Assembly: GCA_030037515.1 (NCBI GenBank)
Contig: JASHRE010000641.1
Coordinates: forward strand, 1 to 15,960
Source of the DNA: Candidatus Sulfotelmatobacter sp.
Lineage (GTDB): Bacteria; Acidobacteriota; Terriglobia; Terriglobales; Acidobacteriaceae
Direction of reading: 5' to 3'
Length of the DNA stretch: 15,960 nucleotides
A program made the translations under genes and the position numbers. The notes beneath the pieces are model-generated. The model was given only the letters and a program-made list of their open reading frames with translations, was not told the DNA's origin and ran no database searches. Position 1 is the first letter of the stretch. Every line of letters starts with the position of its first letter. This document shows, in pieces, positions 5,878 to 12,765 of the stretch.

Positions 5878-8508
5878 ATGCGATGGTGGCAGATCAGGAA
5901 ACGCGATCAGGATGTAGAGCGGGAACTGGAATCGGACCTTGAACTCGAAGAAGAAGAGCAGCGAGAAAGCGGTGTGTCGCCGGGAGAAGCGCGTCACGCC
6001 GCCCTGCGTGCTTTCGGAAATCCCACCCTTATTTCCGAGCAAACTCGCGCCGTCTGGAGTTGGACCGCACTCGAGAATCTTCATCGCGATATAAGGATCG
6101 GCGTCCGCACTCTGTTCCGCTCGCCTGGATTTTCAAGTCTCGCTGTCCTCGTAATCGCGTTGTGCATCGGCGCGACAACATCGCTGTTCACGGTGGTGCA
6201 TTCGGTTCTACTCAGGCCGCTCCCTTTCCGCGATCCCGACCGATTGGTGATGATCTACGAGCATTTCCGCGACCCTAGCATGAATGCGCTGCAGTTCAAC
6301 CTTAACGCCGTTGCTCCCGCCGACTACTACGACTGGCGCGCCCGGACCCTGGGCTTTGAAGATATGGCGGCGTGGCGCTATTGGCAGTTCAATCTCACAG
6401 GAGAACAGGGGGAATTGCCAGAACTGATCCAGGCACGAGGAGGGAGTTGGAATTTGTTTCCGTTGCTGGGGGTGAACGCGGTCCTCGGACGCACATTTAC
6501 GGAAAGCGAAGACCGCACCGATGGTGATGCCGTCATGCTTACATGGAGTCTCTTCGAGCGGCGGTTCGGCGGCGATCCCTCCGTTGTCGGCAAGCAAATC
6601 CATCTCGACGGAAAGCCATACACGGTCGTCGGCGTGCTTCCGAAGTGGTTCACCTATCCTGACGCGAAGGTAGAGGTATGGGTTCCTTTCGCGTCGGGGT
6701 TGCCCCCGGAGATCCTTGCGCATCATGACTATCACTTCACCCGTGTAGTGGCGCGCCTGAGATCGGATGTAAGCCTGGCCAGTGCCCTGGGCCAAGTGGA
6801 GGCAGTACAGCACCAGTTGCATTTGCAGAACCTCCATGCACCGGTGGCCGAAGACGTGGCTCCAAAAACCCTCATTGAAGATCTCGCACATGATGTGAAG
6901 AAGCCATTAATCATCTTGTTGTGGGCTGTCGGCTGCATGCTGCTGATCGGATGTCTCAACGTGGCCAATCTGATGGTGGCGAGGTCGGCGGCGCGACAGA
7001 AGGAAATCGCTATCTGCAGTGCTCTGGGAGCACGGCGGTTCACACTGATTCGCGTACAGCTCATCGAGAGCCTTCTGGTCTCGGTTGCGGGCGGAGTGAC
7101 CGGAGCGCTGTTGTCGCTTGCGGCAACCAATTGGCTGGTCAGCGCATGGAGGGATCTCCCGAGCGCGCGTAGTGTCCACGCTGACGGCGTAGTACTTGCC
7201 TTTGCCTGCGTGCTTTTCATTTCAGCGGCCCTAATGGCCGGCGTGCTGCCGGCGATCTCGTCGACAAGCAAACAAGGGATCGGCACGCTACAGTCCTCGT
7301 CCCACACCGCAACTTGTGGGCGGACGCGCACGGCTTTGCGCAAGACCCTGCTTACGGTGGAGATCGCGACCACCGTGGTCTTGCTGATCGCCGCAGGTCT
7401 TCTGCTCAAAAGTTTCTGGCGACTGCGCACAACGGATCTGGGCTGCGTCACGGACAAAGTGCTCACAATGGGCTACAGCCTTCCGGCAAAGAAATACGAC
7501 AATCCCGAGAAGGTGAATGCATTCAACGAAACGCTGCTGGAGCGGGTGCGCAGCCTGCCGGGTGTGCGCGCAGCAGCGCTCGGGTTGGTCGTACCCGGAG
7601 CGGGGCACGCGGGGGATGACGCCTTCACGATTCCCGAACATCCACCGATAGCAGCAGGCACGGCTCAGCCGGTTGCGCTTTACCGGAGGGCCGATCCTGG
7701 GTATTTCAGCGCGTTGGGGATACCGCTGTTAAGCGGACGCTTCTTTACCAGCTCCGATCGTGTAGGCCGGGTAAGGACAGTCATCATCAGCCGCCTGCTC
7801 GCTCAGCAGTATTTCCCGGGCGAAAACCCGTTGGGCCAGCATCTCCACATGGTTCCCTACGGGAACGCCGATTACGAGATTGTCGGAATTGTCGCCGACG
7901 CATTGCACCAGGTGGGCCAGCCGGCCAAGCCGACGATGTACTTCCCGATTCTGGACGGGGAGAGTGATAGAGGGTTGACTCTGGTGGTGCGCACGACCGC
8001 CAATCCGCTCACTATTTCTGTTCCGGTCCAGAAGGTGATCGCGAAACTCGATCCCCAGCTTCCGGTCTTCGATGTGCTTACTATGCAGCAGCTCATCGAA
8101 CAATCATTGGGTAACGCCAGCCTGAGCGCGAGCCTAGTGATCGGCTTCGCAGTGCTGTCACTGATACTGGCTTCGATAGGGTTGTACGGAGTCCTTTCTT
8201 ACCTCACGACCCAGCGGACCGGAGAGATTGGCGTCCGAATGGCGCTCGGCGCACAACGCGAGCAGGTTCTGCGCCTGCTGCTGGGCCAAGGAGTGCGTCC
8301 GGCGCTCTACGGGCTAACGCTTGGTCTCGCTGCCAGCGCCGGAGCAGTACGACTGATCCAGTCGATGCTCTATGGAACCCGGCCGCTCGATCCCGCGATC
8401 TTCGCGGCTGTGGCTGCAACACTACTTGGGGTGGCAGCGTTGGCCTGCCTCGTTCCAGCGTGGAGGGCGTCCCGGATTGAACCCATGCAGGCATTGCGGA
8501 CAGAATAA
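5878..8508 (+). CDS. ADOP-type duplicated MacB/FtsX ABC permease
   Basis: This 876-aa inner-membrane permease has two MacB-periplasmic-core plus FtsX units and no ATPase domain. The N-terminus carries the acidic, helical permease-prefix segment (residues 1-60, MRWWQIRKRDQDVERELE). Membrane segment 1 lies at about 87-107, followed by LLRPLPFRDPDRLVMIYE. The first periplasmic core spans about 125-340 and the first FtsX domain about 343-435 (LIGCLNVANLMVARSAARQK). The second unit starts near 482 (RTALRKTLLTVEIATTVVLL). The final FtsX domain, about 750-870, carries TGEIGVRMALGAQREQVLRLLL and ends with RIEPMQALRTE. I chose the ATG at 5878 because GGGGAG lies seven bases upstream; an ATG at 5848 is in frame but poorly placed. 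It presumably works with an ATPase encoded elsewhere. The substrate is unknown. Confidence 0.93.
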   Translation: MRWWQIRKRDQDVERELESDLELEEEEQRESGVSPGEARHAALRAFGNPTLISEQTRAVWSWTALENLHRDIRIGVRTLFRSPGFSSLAVLVIALCIGATTSLFTVVHSVLLRPLPFRDPDRLVMIYEHFRDPSMNALQFNLNAVAPADYYDWRARTLGFEDMAAWRYWQFNLTGEQGELPELIQARGGSWNLFPLLGVNAVLGRTFTESEDRTDGDAVMLTWSLFERRFGGDPSVVGKQIHLDGKPYTVVGVLPKWFTYPDAKVEVWVPFASGLPPEILAHHDYHFTRVVARLRSDVSLASALGQVEAVQHQLHLQNLHAPVAEDVAPKTLIEDLAHDVKKPLIILLWAVGCMLLIGCLNVANLMVARSAARQKEIAICSALGARRFTLIRVQLIESLLVSVAGGVTGALLSLAATNWLVSAWRDLPSARSVHADGVVLAFACVLFISAALMAGVLPAISSTSKQGIGTLQSSSHTATCGRTRTALRKTLLTVEIATTVVLLIAAGLLLKSFWRLRTTDLGCVTDKVLTMGYSLPAKKYDNPEKVNAFNETLLERVRSLPGVRAAALGLVVPGAGHAGDDAFTIPEHPPIAAGTAQPVALYRRADPGYFSALGIPLLSGRFFTSSDRVGRVRTVIISRLLAQQYFPGENPLGQHLHMVPYGNADYEIVGIVADALHQVGQPAKPTMYFPILDGESDRGLTLVVRTTANPLTISVPVQKVIAKLDPQLPVFDVLTMQQLIEQSLGNASLSASLVIGFAVLSLILASIGLYGVLSYLTTQRTGEIGVRMALGAQREQVLRLLLGQGVRPALYGLTLGLAASAGAVRLIQSMLYGTRPLDPAIFAAVAATLLGVAALACLVPAWRASRIEPMQALRTE

Positions 8509-8545
8509 GGACGATGTTCGAGGGAACAGTATTGGGAGCGAAAGA

Positions 8546-8574
8546 GAGTTGACATGAAAACCTGGTGTCAACTC
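8546..8574. terminator. 9-bp inverted repeat after the permease gene
   Basis: GAGTTGACA (8546-8554) pairs perfectly with TGTCAACTC (8566-8574) around an 11-base loop, 38 bases after the permease stop. There is no T-run, so it could be a factor-dependent terminator, an mRNA 3' stabiliser or a protein-binding dyad. The left arm contains a TTGACA, so a promoter element is another possibility. Confidence 0.4.
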
Positions 8575-8893
8575 AAGAAAAGCGGTTGCCGCCGGAAGAG
8601 GCCAGCTACGCTGCCAGCCGGGAAACTACGTTTACTGATCTTTTGCGCGTTCTCGGAGATCTAAAGCAGGCTGTTGTGAACGAACCACAGCTTGATGACA
8701 ACAGGAAACTCGATATGGTTGCAGTGTTGACAGCCTCGAAGCACAACTACAGAAGCCGGAGCCAAAGAAATCCGTTGTGCAGATGGTGTGGTCTGGTATC
8801 GAGAAAGCCGCTGCAGTTGGAGGTGTCGTTTCGAATTCGCCCATCGCGCCAGTGAGCCGAGTCATTCTTTGCTTAAGTAGCGGGCGTCGAATG
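8553..8893 (+). pseudogene. Frameshifted remnant of a helical hypothetical protein
   Basis: Two frames read like one protein. The first, from 8553, gives RETTFTDLLRVLGDLKQAV, then NEPQLDDNRKLDMVA, up to about 8725. The second, one base back, continues from 8726 as VDSLEAQLQKPEPKKSVVQ, then MVWSGIEKAAAVGGV, and stops at a TAG ending at 8893. The join has the look of the amphipathic C-terminal tail 'LxxLE.QLxKPEPKK' seen on assorted bacterial proteins (from memory). One lost base near 8725 would explain it. No N-terminal domain or proper start remains, so it is probably a decayed fragment. Its end overlaps the 42-aa minus-strand frame by 21 bases. No function can be assigned. Confidence 0.45.
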
Positions 8894-9001
8894 TTCTCGT
8901 AGGCAATAGCCTTCATAGCTTTCAACGCGGATAGCATTCGTAAGCGGAACCTCAGTCAAGATTGCAGTCCGCTCGGCATTTGCTACGACCTCGAAGGTCA
9001 T
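8873..9001 (-). CDS. Small 42-aa protein coupled to the RHH gene
   Basis: The ATG at 9001 overlaps the stop of the ribbon-helix-helix-like gene as ATGA, and the frame runs to a TAA at 8873. The product begins MTFEVVANAERTAILTEVPL and ends REHSTPAT; it is mixed alpha/beta in character with no signal or membrane segment. I do not recognise it. The overlap is typical of translational coupling and suggests a partner of the upstream DNA-binding protein. A truncated remnant of a longer gene is an alternative, because no conserved motif is visible. Confidence 0.45.
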   Translation of the reverse strand: MTFEVVANAERTAILTEVPLTNAIRVESYEGYCLREHSTPAT

Positions 9002-9171
9002 CTGTCCTGCTTGGTGGGATCAGGCTTGCGGTTGAGAGCCCAAGACAGTAGCCAGCGCACGGTGTCGCTCCTCGACTCGAACCTGTATTGAAATCGAAAG
9101 TCATCCAGCTTTCCGAGGATGTCACTATCCATGCGGAGATGGATCATTTGCGGCAATTTCTTTGGGGCCAT
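8998..9171 (-). CDS. Ribbon-helix-helix-like small protein (57 aa)
   Basis: The 57-aa product starts MAPKKLPQMIHLRMDSDILG and continues KLDDFRFQYRFESRSDTVRWLLSWALNRK. A short beta strand (QMIHLRM) followed by two helices with a turn at FESRSD is the pattern of Arc/MetJ/CopG-type DNA-binding proteins, often antitoxins or plasmid and phage repressors. The basic N-terminus fits DNA contact. I chose the ATG at 9171; the frame is open to 9348, but the added residues look non-coding. No clear ribosome site precedes the ATG. A TATATT six bases upstream would allow a leaderless transcript. The gene is coupled to the 42-aa frame and is divergent from the 171-aa gene. The fold call is by pattern only. 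Confidence 0.65.
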   Translation of the reverse strand: MAPKKLPQMIHLRMDSDILGKLDDFRFQYRFESRSDTVRWLLSWALNRKPDPTKQDR

Positions 9172-9370
9172 ATGCGCAATATACAAGGTACTGTCGATAT
9201 TGCCGTACTGTGTGTATATGTGATATCGTGTATACTCAATGAGCCGAGTACCTGAAATCCACGTGACAGGCTGGTCTCGCTGGTTCGTGTTTTGAGACAC
9301 CGAGTCGGAGCGATCTGGTGCTGGTAACACCAGGTCGCCCCTGACCAACGTAGCCTACAAGGAGGCAACG
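9172..9370. promoter_or_regulatory. Divergent control region of the two small-gene units
   Basis: These 199 bases separate the two divergent units. An AT-rich patch at 9178-9240 holds GTGTATA twice (9212-9218 and 9228-9234, 16 bp apart), with GATATC (9222-9227) and GTATAC (9230-9235) palindromes. Such short repeats suit an RHH operator. Nearer the plus-strand gene, CTGGTG (9315-9320) and CACCAG (9328-9333) form a 6-bp hairpin. No strong -35/-10 pair was found for either direction. Confidence 0.4.
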
Positions 9371-9886
9371 ATGGCTAGGTTTCAAGGTATCCCGTCGCCT
9401 TTTCCCGCGCAACCCTTTGCACGTTCCCCGAAACTGCGTTTCTATGAAAACCTGCTCCTGTGGAATCAGGGTGTCGATCAACTCGTCGCCACTCTGCGCC
9501 GCTTGGAGAAGATGCCCTTTGCCAATAAGCGCGCACTGCAGTACACCCAAGCCGAAATCGAAGAACTCCGTGCGGGCGTCAACGCCGACTTCGTGGAAGA
9601 GATCGGTGAACACGAACGCCACGACCAAGGTCGATTTTGGAAACAGCGGCGCGCCTACGAGACGACGATGCAAGACCCCGATGACGTCTACTTCGAGGTG
9701 AAGGAACGAGAGGAACACCGGCGCAAACAAGGGTTGCCACCGCGTCTCGGGATCGTCCCACATTCCGCCCTAGCTGAGGAACAGAAACGCATCGAAATCG
9801 GAGAACAGCGAAAGAGACAACGATCCAAACAGCTCCCGAGCTCGGCTTCGAAAGCTAAAAACAGAGTGTGGGAGAAAAAGCCATGA
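9371..9886 (+). CDS. Hypothetical charged protein, 171 aa
   Basis: The start is well supported: GGAGG at 9361-9365 precedes the ATG at 9371. The protein begins MARFQGIPSPFPAQPFARSP and continues through a helical stretch (KLRFYENLLLWNQGVDQLVA, then LRRLEKMPFANKRALQYTQ). A Glu-rich helix follows (AEIEELRAGVNADFVEEIGE), and the tail from about residue 110 is very Arg/Lys/Glu-rich. There is no signal peptide, membrane segment or enzyme motif, so it looks cytosolic and largely alpha-helical with a possible nucleic-acid-binding tail. I do not recognise the family. Its stop overlaps the next start as ATGA. It is divergent from the RHH-like gene, which may regulate it. Confidence 0.7.
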   Translation: MARFQGIPSPFPAQPFARSPKLRFYENLLLWNQGVDQLVATLRRLEKMPFANKRALQYTQAEIEELRAGVNADFVEEIGEHERHDQGRFWKQRRAYETTMQDPDDVYFEVKEREEHRRKQGLPPRLGIVPHSALAEEQKRIEIGEQRKRQRSKQLPSSASKAKNRVWEKKP

Positions 9887-10014
9887 CTAAGAAACACGCG
9901 CCGGAAAAGCCGAAGCGTCCACACGACCTTAGTGTTCAGAATCAGATGGCCATTAAAGATCGCACCGGTCCAGATCATCGGTTCGGGGGCGACATCTTTC
10001 CACCATACGAATAA
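9883..10014 (+). CDS. Small 43-aa protein coupled to the 171-aa gene
   Basis: The ATG at 9883 overlaps the preceding stop as ATGA, with GGAG at 9871-9874 eight bases upstream, and the frame ends with TAA at 10014. The product starts MTKKHAPEKPKRPHDLSVQN and ends RFGGDIFPPYE. It has a Lys/Pro-rich basic start and a Gly/Pro/aromatic end, and is probably unstructured on its own. I do not recognise it. The coupling and ribosome site make expression plausible; a role as partner of the 171-aa protein is inferred from position only. Confidence 0.55.
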   Translation: MTKKHAPEKPKRPHDLSVQNQMAIKDRTGPDHRFGGDIFPPYE

Positions 10015-10252
10015 CTGCGGAAGCACTGGCGCCTGGAGACAACTGTTAAATTTCCATCACCTTCCAGCCGACTACTTTCAGGGACGCTGAAAGCTTCCCC
10101 ATCCTTCGCGCACAGTGTCCTTGGTTCGCCGCAGTCGATTTCCTCAGCGATTAAACGGGCAAATGCGGAAGTTGGATCACCGGAAGGGGTGGTATGGGGT
10201 TCGGCTCCTATCCGGGACATCAGCTCGGCGTGACCACACTATCGTGACTACA
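10015..10252. other. Intergenic region between convergent genes
   Basis: No convincing gene was found here. It contains a 7-bp hairpin, CTTTCAG (10075-10081) and CTGAAAG (10087-10093), with a five-base loop. This could serve as a weak bidirectional terminator for the converging units, though no T-run follows. The right end carries a tandem 14-bp repeat that runs into the 3' end of the hydrolase gene. Confidence 0.45.
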
Positions 10253-10257
10253 CTATT
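10230..10257. repeat. Tandem 14-bp repeat over a stop codon
   Basis: GTGACCACACTATC (10230-10243) is followed directly by GTGACTACACTATT (10244-10257), two mismatches in 14. The second copy contains the complement of the hydrolase stop (TAG at 10253-10255). The first copy would supply a second TAG-like end further on. It could be a local slippage duplication. Confidence 0.6.
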
Positions 10258-12436
10258 TTGTGCCCACCCCGCCACGAATCACCGTGACCGATGCGGCGGA
10301 CAATTCGTATTCGGTGTCTTTGCCGGCATTTTCCTTCGTCCGAGCGATGGGGCCGTCCGGATCTGCCCAGCCCCTTGTGTACGCCACGATGGTCCGCTCA
10401 GCCGCGTGTTCGGCGTGGGCCATAGAGCGAGTCGCGGCAGGATGCCAGTGATACTGCGGGCTTCCGAAAGTCGAAATCTCCACCGGCCCGGAAAAGGCTA
10501 GCGCGCCCGCGCGTCCCTGAAAGGAAACCCGCACTTTATGCGCGAGATCCTGATCGCGGTTTACCAGCATTAACGACCACTGTCCATCCGGACGTTTCAG
10601 TGCGTAGGCCGTCACCAGGTCGTGGCCCGCTCCGTCCTTGATGTCGCTTTTTGCTGCATACACTTCATGCTCTCCGTTACCCGGCTGCACCCAATCGAGA
10701 TTAATCATCTGCGCGACAAAAAACTGCGGCAGCGGCTGTTGAATCTCGTAATCCTTGTTGACAGTGAACATGCCGAAAGTCCCCGGCGAGCTGTTGCAGC
10801 CCGGTTCCATTTGGAGGGGCAGATAATGGAAGAAATATACGGCGTTTCCTCCGGCATTCAAAAATGCTCCGATGTAATCCGCCAGCCACACTCCCGCGAA
10901 AACATCCTGGAAAGTTTCGCTGGCTGCTGACGACAAGTTCCCTTCTGTGATAAACATCGGCATGTCAGCCGGCACGCCGTCGTCGTGCCACACCTCCAAG
11001 ATGTGGCTTACAAGTTCCGGCTCGTCGTAGAGCATTCCCCAGGGAATTCGGCAAGGGTCCATCGGATAGTGCTCGAAGGAGAAAAACGAGAGATCCTTCA
11101 TCCGGTCATGCCGCTTCAAATAATCGATGAAACGCCCGGTCCACGAAACTTTTCCATTCGCATCGGGCCAAACTTCAATGTCGCGGTTTACTCCCTGAAA
11201 CGACGGCCCGCCCAACTTTAAGGTCGGATCAACCTGGTGCAGCGCCGTCGCCCATTGCACATAGAGCGCGGCATAATCTTCCGGTAGCATGTACTGCCCG
11301 TCGGCCTCCTCACCCATCTCAACGTAAGAAACCGGATACCCCCGCTTCTTCACATAGGCGATTTCGGCCGCCGCATTCTCGGGCGTCTCGTAGATCAGAG
11401 CCACTGGAATCATCGCCGGCAATCCTCGAGTCACCCCACTCGTGAAAAAAAGATCGAATCCCATCTGCGCTTGTTGGGTCGAGCCTAAGTCCGAAGGCTG
11501 ATGCCATGGATCCACCGAGGAGCAATAAGTGGTGGTCTGCTCCTGGTCTGGTGTGTGCCGCAGAATATCGTGAAACGCTCCATCCTCAGTCGTTGTCCCG
11601 AGATAGATTTCGCGAATCGCATATCCCACACAATTGCGCGGATCCGCAGGCCCGTCTGCGTCGCAGGTGTTCGACGATTCTGTCATCCAGATACGTACGA
11701 ATCGCACCGGCACGACACTGTCGGCCAATCGAACGGTCGCGGTGCCGCCCTGCCCACTATCGACGCTGCCGTCTGAGAATGTCTGCCACGCACCGCGCGT
11801 CGGTGCGTGAATAGGATCATCTCCCCCAGTCCAGTACTGGACGGTGTAACGCTTGGCGAAAGGTTCGCCCCACGCGATCTGGATGCTGTTCACGCTCTGC
11901 ACTTGCGCCAGATCGAGCACTACCCATTGCGGATGCAGTTGATCGCTCTCCCCCGTAAACCGCTCTGTCAGATAGGGATTGCTTTTCCAGAAAGTATTGA
12001 CATCGCCGTCGGTCAGCCGCGAGTAGCCAGCATTGTCGGTGCCGTCATTTCGTGTGAATCCTCTCCGCGGCAAGGCATACCCGTAGGAATAACGGATCGT
12101 CTCTGTCGGCGTCGCCGACCCGACAAAGTAGCCCTTGCCGCTTTTATCGCTCCATGTTCCTTGTGGATTCCAATGCCATGCCTCCACGGCCAGTTCGGTG
12201 TTCTGCCGGTACGTCACTGGCTGCCAGCCTGAGGCCAGGGTTTGTTCGAGCGTTGGCTGTAGCAAATCCTTATCGATCGCCGCCACTGAAATGCGATCTA
12301 CGCCTGCTCCCAGAGCTTCGGACGGAACGAAGTGATTGGTGGCGCGGGCGGTATCAACAACGACTGTTTGTGCGGTTACGGAACAGGACAGCGCGACAGC
12401 AACGAGCATCACGATAAGCGAATTTTCCTTGGTCAC
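10253..12436 (-). CDS. Secreted glycoside-hydrolase-like protein with inserted discoidin (F5/8 C) domain
   Basis: This is a 727-aa exported protein. A signal peptide (MTKENSLIVMLVAVALSCSVTAQ) leads to a first barrel-like unit (residues 35-90, SEALGAGVDR and EAWHWN). A discoidin/CBM32-like domain at about 130-280 carries YSRLTDGDVNTFWKS, HPQWVVLDL and VRFVRIWM. The barrel then resumes. EMGEE at 373-377 takes the place of the clan A acid/base motif (usually xxGNE), and FITEG with Glu498 matches the nucleophile strand. A beta-sandwich tail follows from about 590. This indicates a retaining clan-A-type glycosidase; the exact GH family is not assigned. I chose the GTG at 12436 because the longer frame starts with a TTG that is the predicted -35 box. 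The gene is divergent from a two-component system. Confidence 0.75.
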   Translation of the reverse strand: MTKENSLIVMLVAVALSCSVTAQTVVVDTARATNHFVPSEALGAGVDRISVAAIDKDLLQPTLEQTLASGWQPVTYRQNTELAVEAWHWNPQGTWSDKSGKGYFVGSATPTETIRYSYGYALPRRGFTRNDGTDNAGYSRLTDGDVNTFWKSNPYLTERFTGESDQLHPQWVVLDLAQVQSVNSIQIAWGEPFAKRYTVQYWTGGDDPIHAPTRGAWQTFSDGSVDSGQGGTATVRLADSVVPVRFVRIWMTESSNTCDADGPADPRNCVGYAIREIYLGTTTEDGAFHDILRHTPDQEQTTTYCSSVDPWHQPSDLGSTQQAQMGFDLFFTSGVTRGLPAMIPVALIYETPENAAAEIAYVKKRGYPVSYVEMGEEADGQYMLPEDYAALYVQWATALHQVDPTLKLGGPSFQGVNRDIEVWPDANGKVSWTGRFIDYLKRHDRMKDLSFFSFEHYPMDPCRIPWGMLYDEPELVSHILEVWHDDGVPADMPMFITEGNLSSAASETFQDVFAGVWLADYIGAFLNAGGNAVYFFHYLPLQMEPGCNSSPGTFGMFTVNKDYEIQQPLPQFFVAQMINLDWVQPGNGEHEVYAAKSDIKDGAGHDLVTAYALKRPDGQWSLMLVNRDQDLAHKVRVSFQGRAGALAFSGPVEISTFGSPQYHWHPAATRSMAHAEHAAERTIVAYTRGWADPDGPIARTKENAGKDTEYELSAASVTVIRGGVGTK

Positions 12437-12765
12437 AGTTAGGATGTCTCTTTTCAACTGAATCGATTCAATAGAGGAGTATACGGGAGATGTCAACCGC
12501 TCGCGGTCGCGACTCTGGCACGTCCATCTGTCTGTGGACCAAGGTCAGTGTCCCACTTCCAGCGATTCGCATCACGAACGGATCCCGGCAACCAGGAGGA
12601 CAGGCAAAACAGACGTTGACTTCCGAATCGCCGACGATCAAGCAAGAGGGCGTTATCGGGAGTAATGCGCATAATCGCCAGGCCGCGCGATTCAACTGGC
12701 ACCGCAAAACCGGCATCTCACGACAAATGCAGCCACCGCTTCTTGTTCGGCGCGATAATAAGCCG
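12437..12765. promoter_or_regulatory. Divergent hydrolase/kinase intergenic region
   Basis: The hydrolase promoter sits at the left end. A plus-strand frame in phase with the kinase is open from an ATG at 12490, with GAGGAG at 12474-12479, but its 92 codons look non-coding (polar, no domain). I treat it as control region with modest confidence. No clear kinase promoter was identified. Confidence 0.4.
12468..12496 (-). promoter_or_regulatory. Predicted promoter of the hydrolase gene
   Basis: On the minus strand TTGACA (12496-12491) is followed after 17 bases by TATTGA (12473-12468), predicting a start near 12461. That leaves about 25 bases to the GTG at 12436, with AAGAGA about ten bases before it. 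This argues against the upstream in-frame TTG starts. Confidence 0.6.

Noticed and set aside
9975..10220. 81-residue minus-strand frame in the gap before the hydrolase
   Set aside because: It has only a weak ribosome site and no recognised motif, and it overlaps the better supported 43-aa gene. It could be real but is not supportable.
12437..12496. TTG start of the hydrolase at 12496
   Set aside because: That TTG is part of the TTGACA box, so it would lie upstream of the predicted transcript start.
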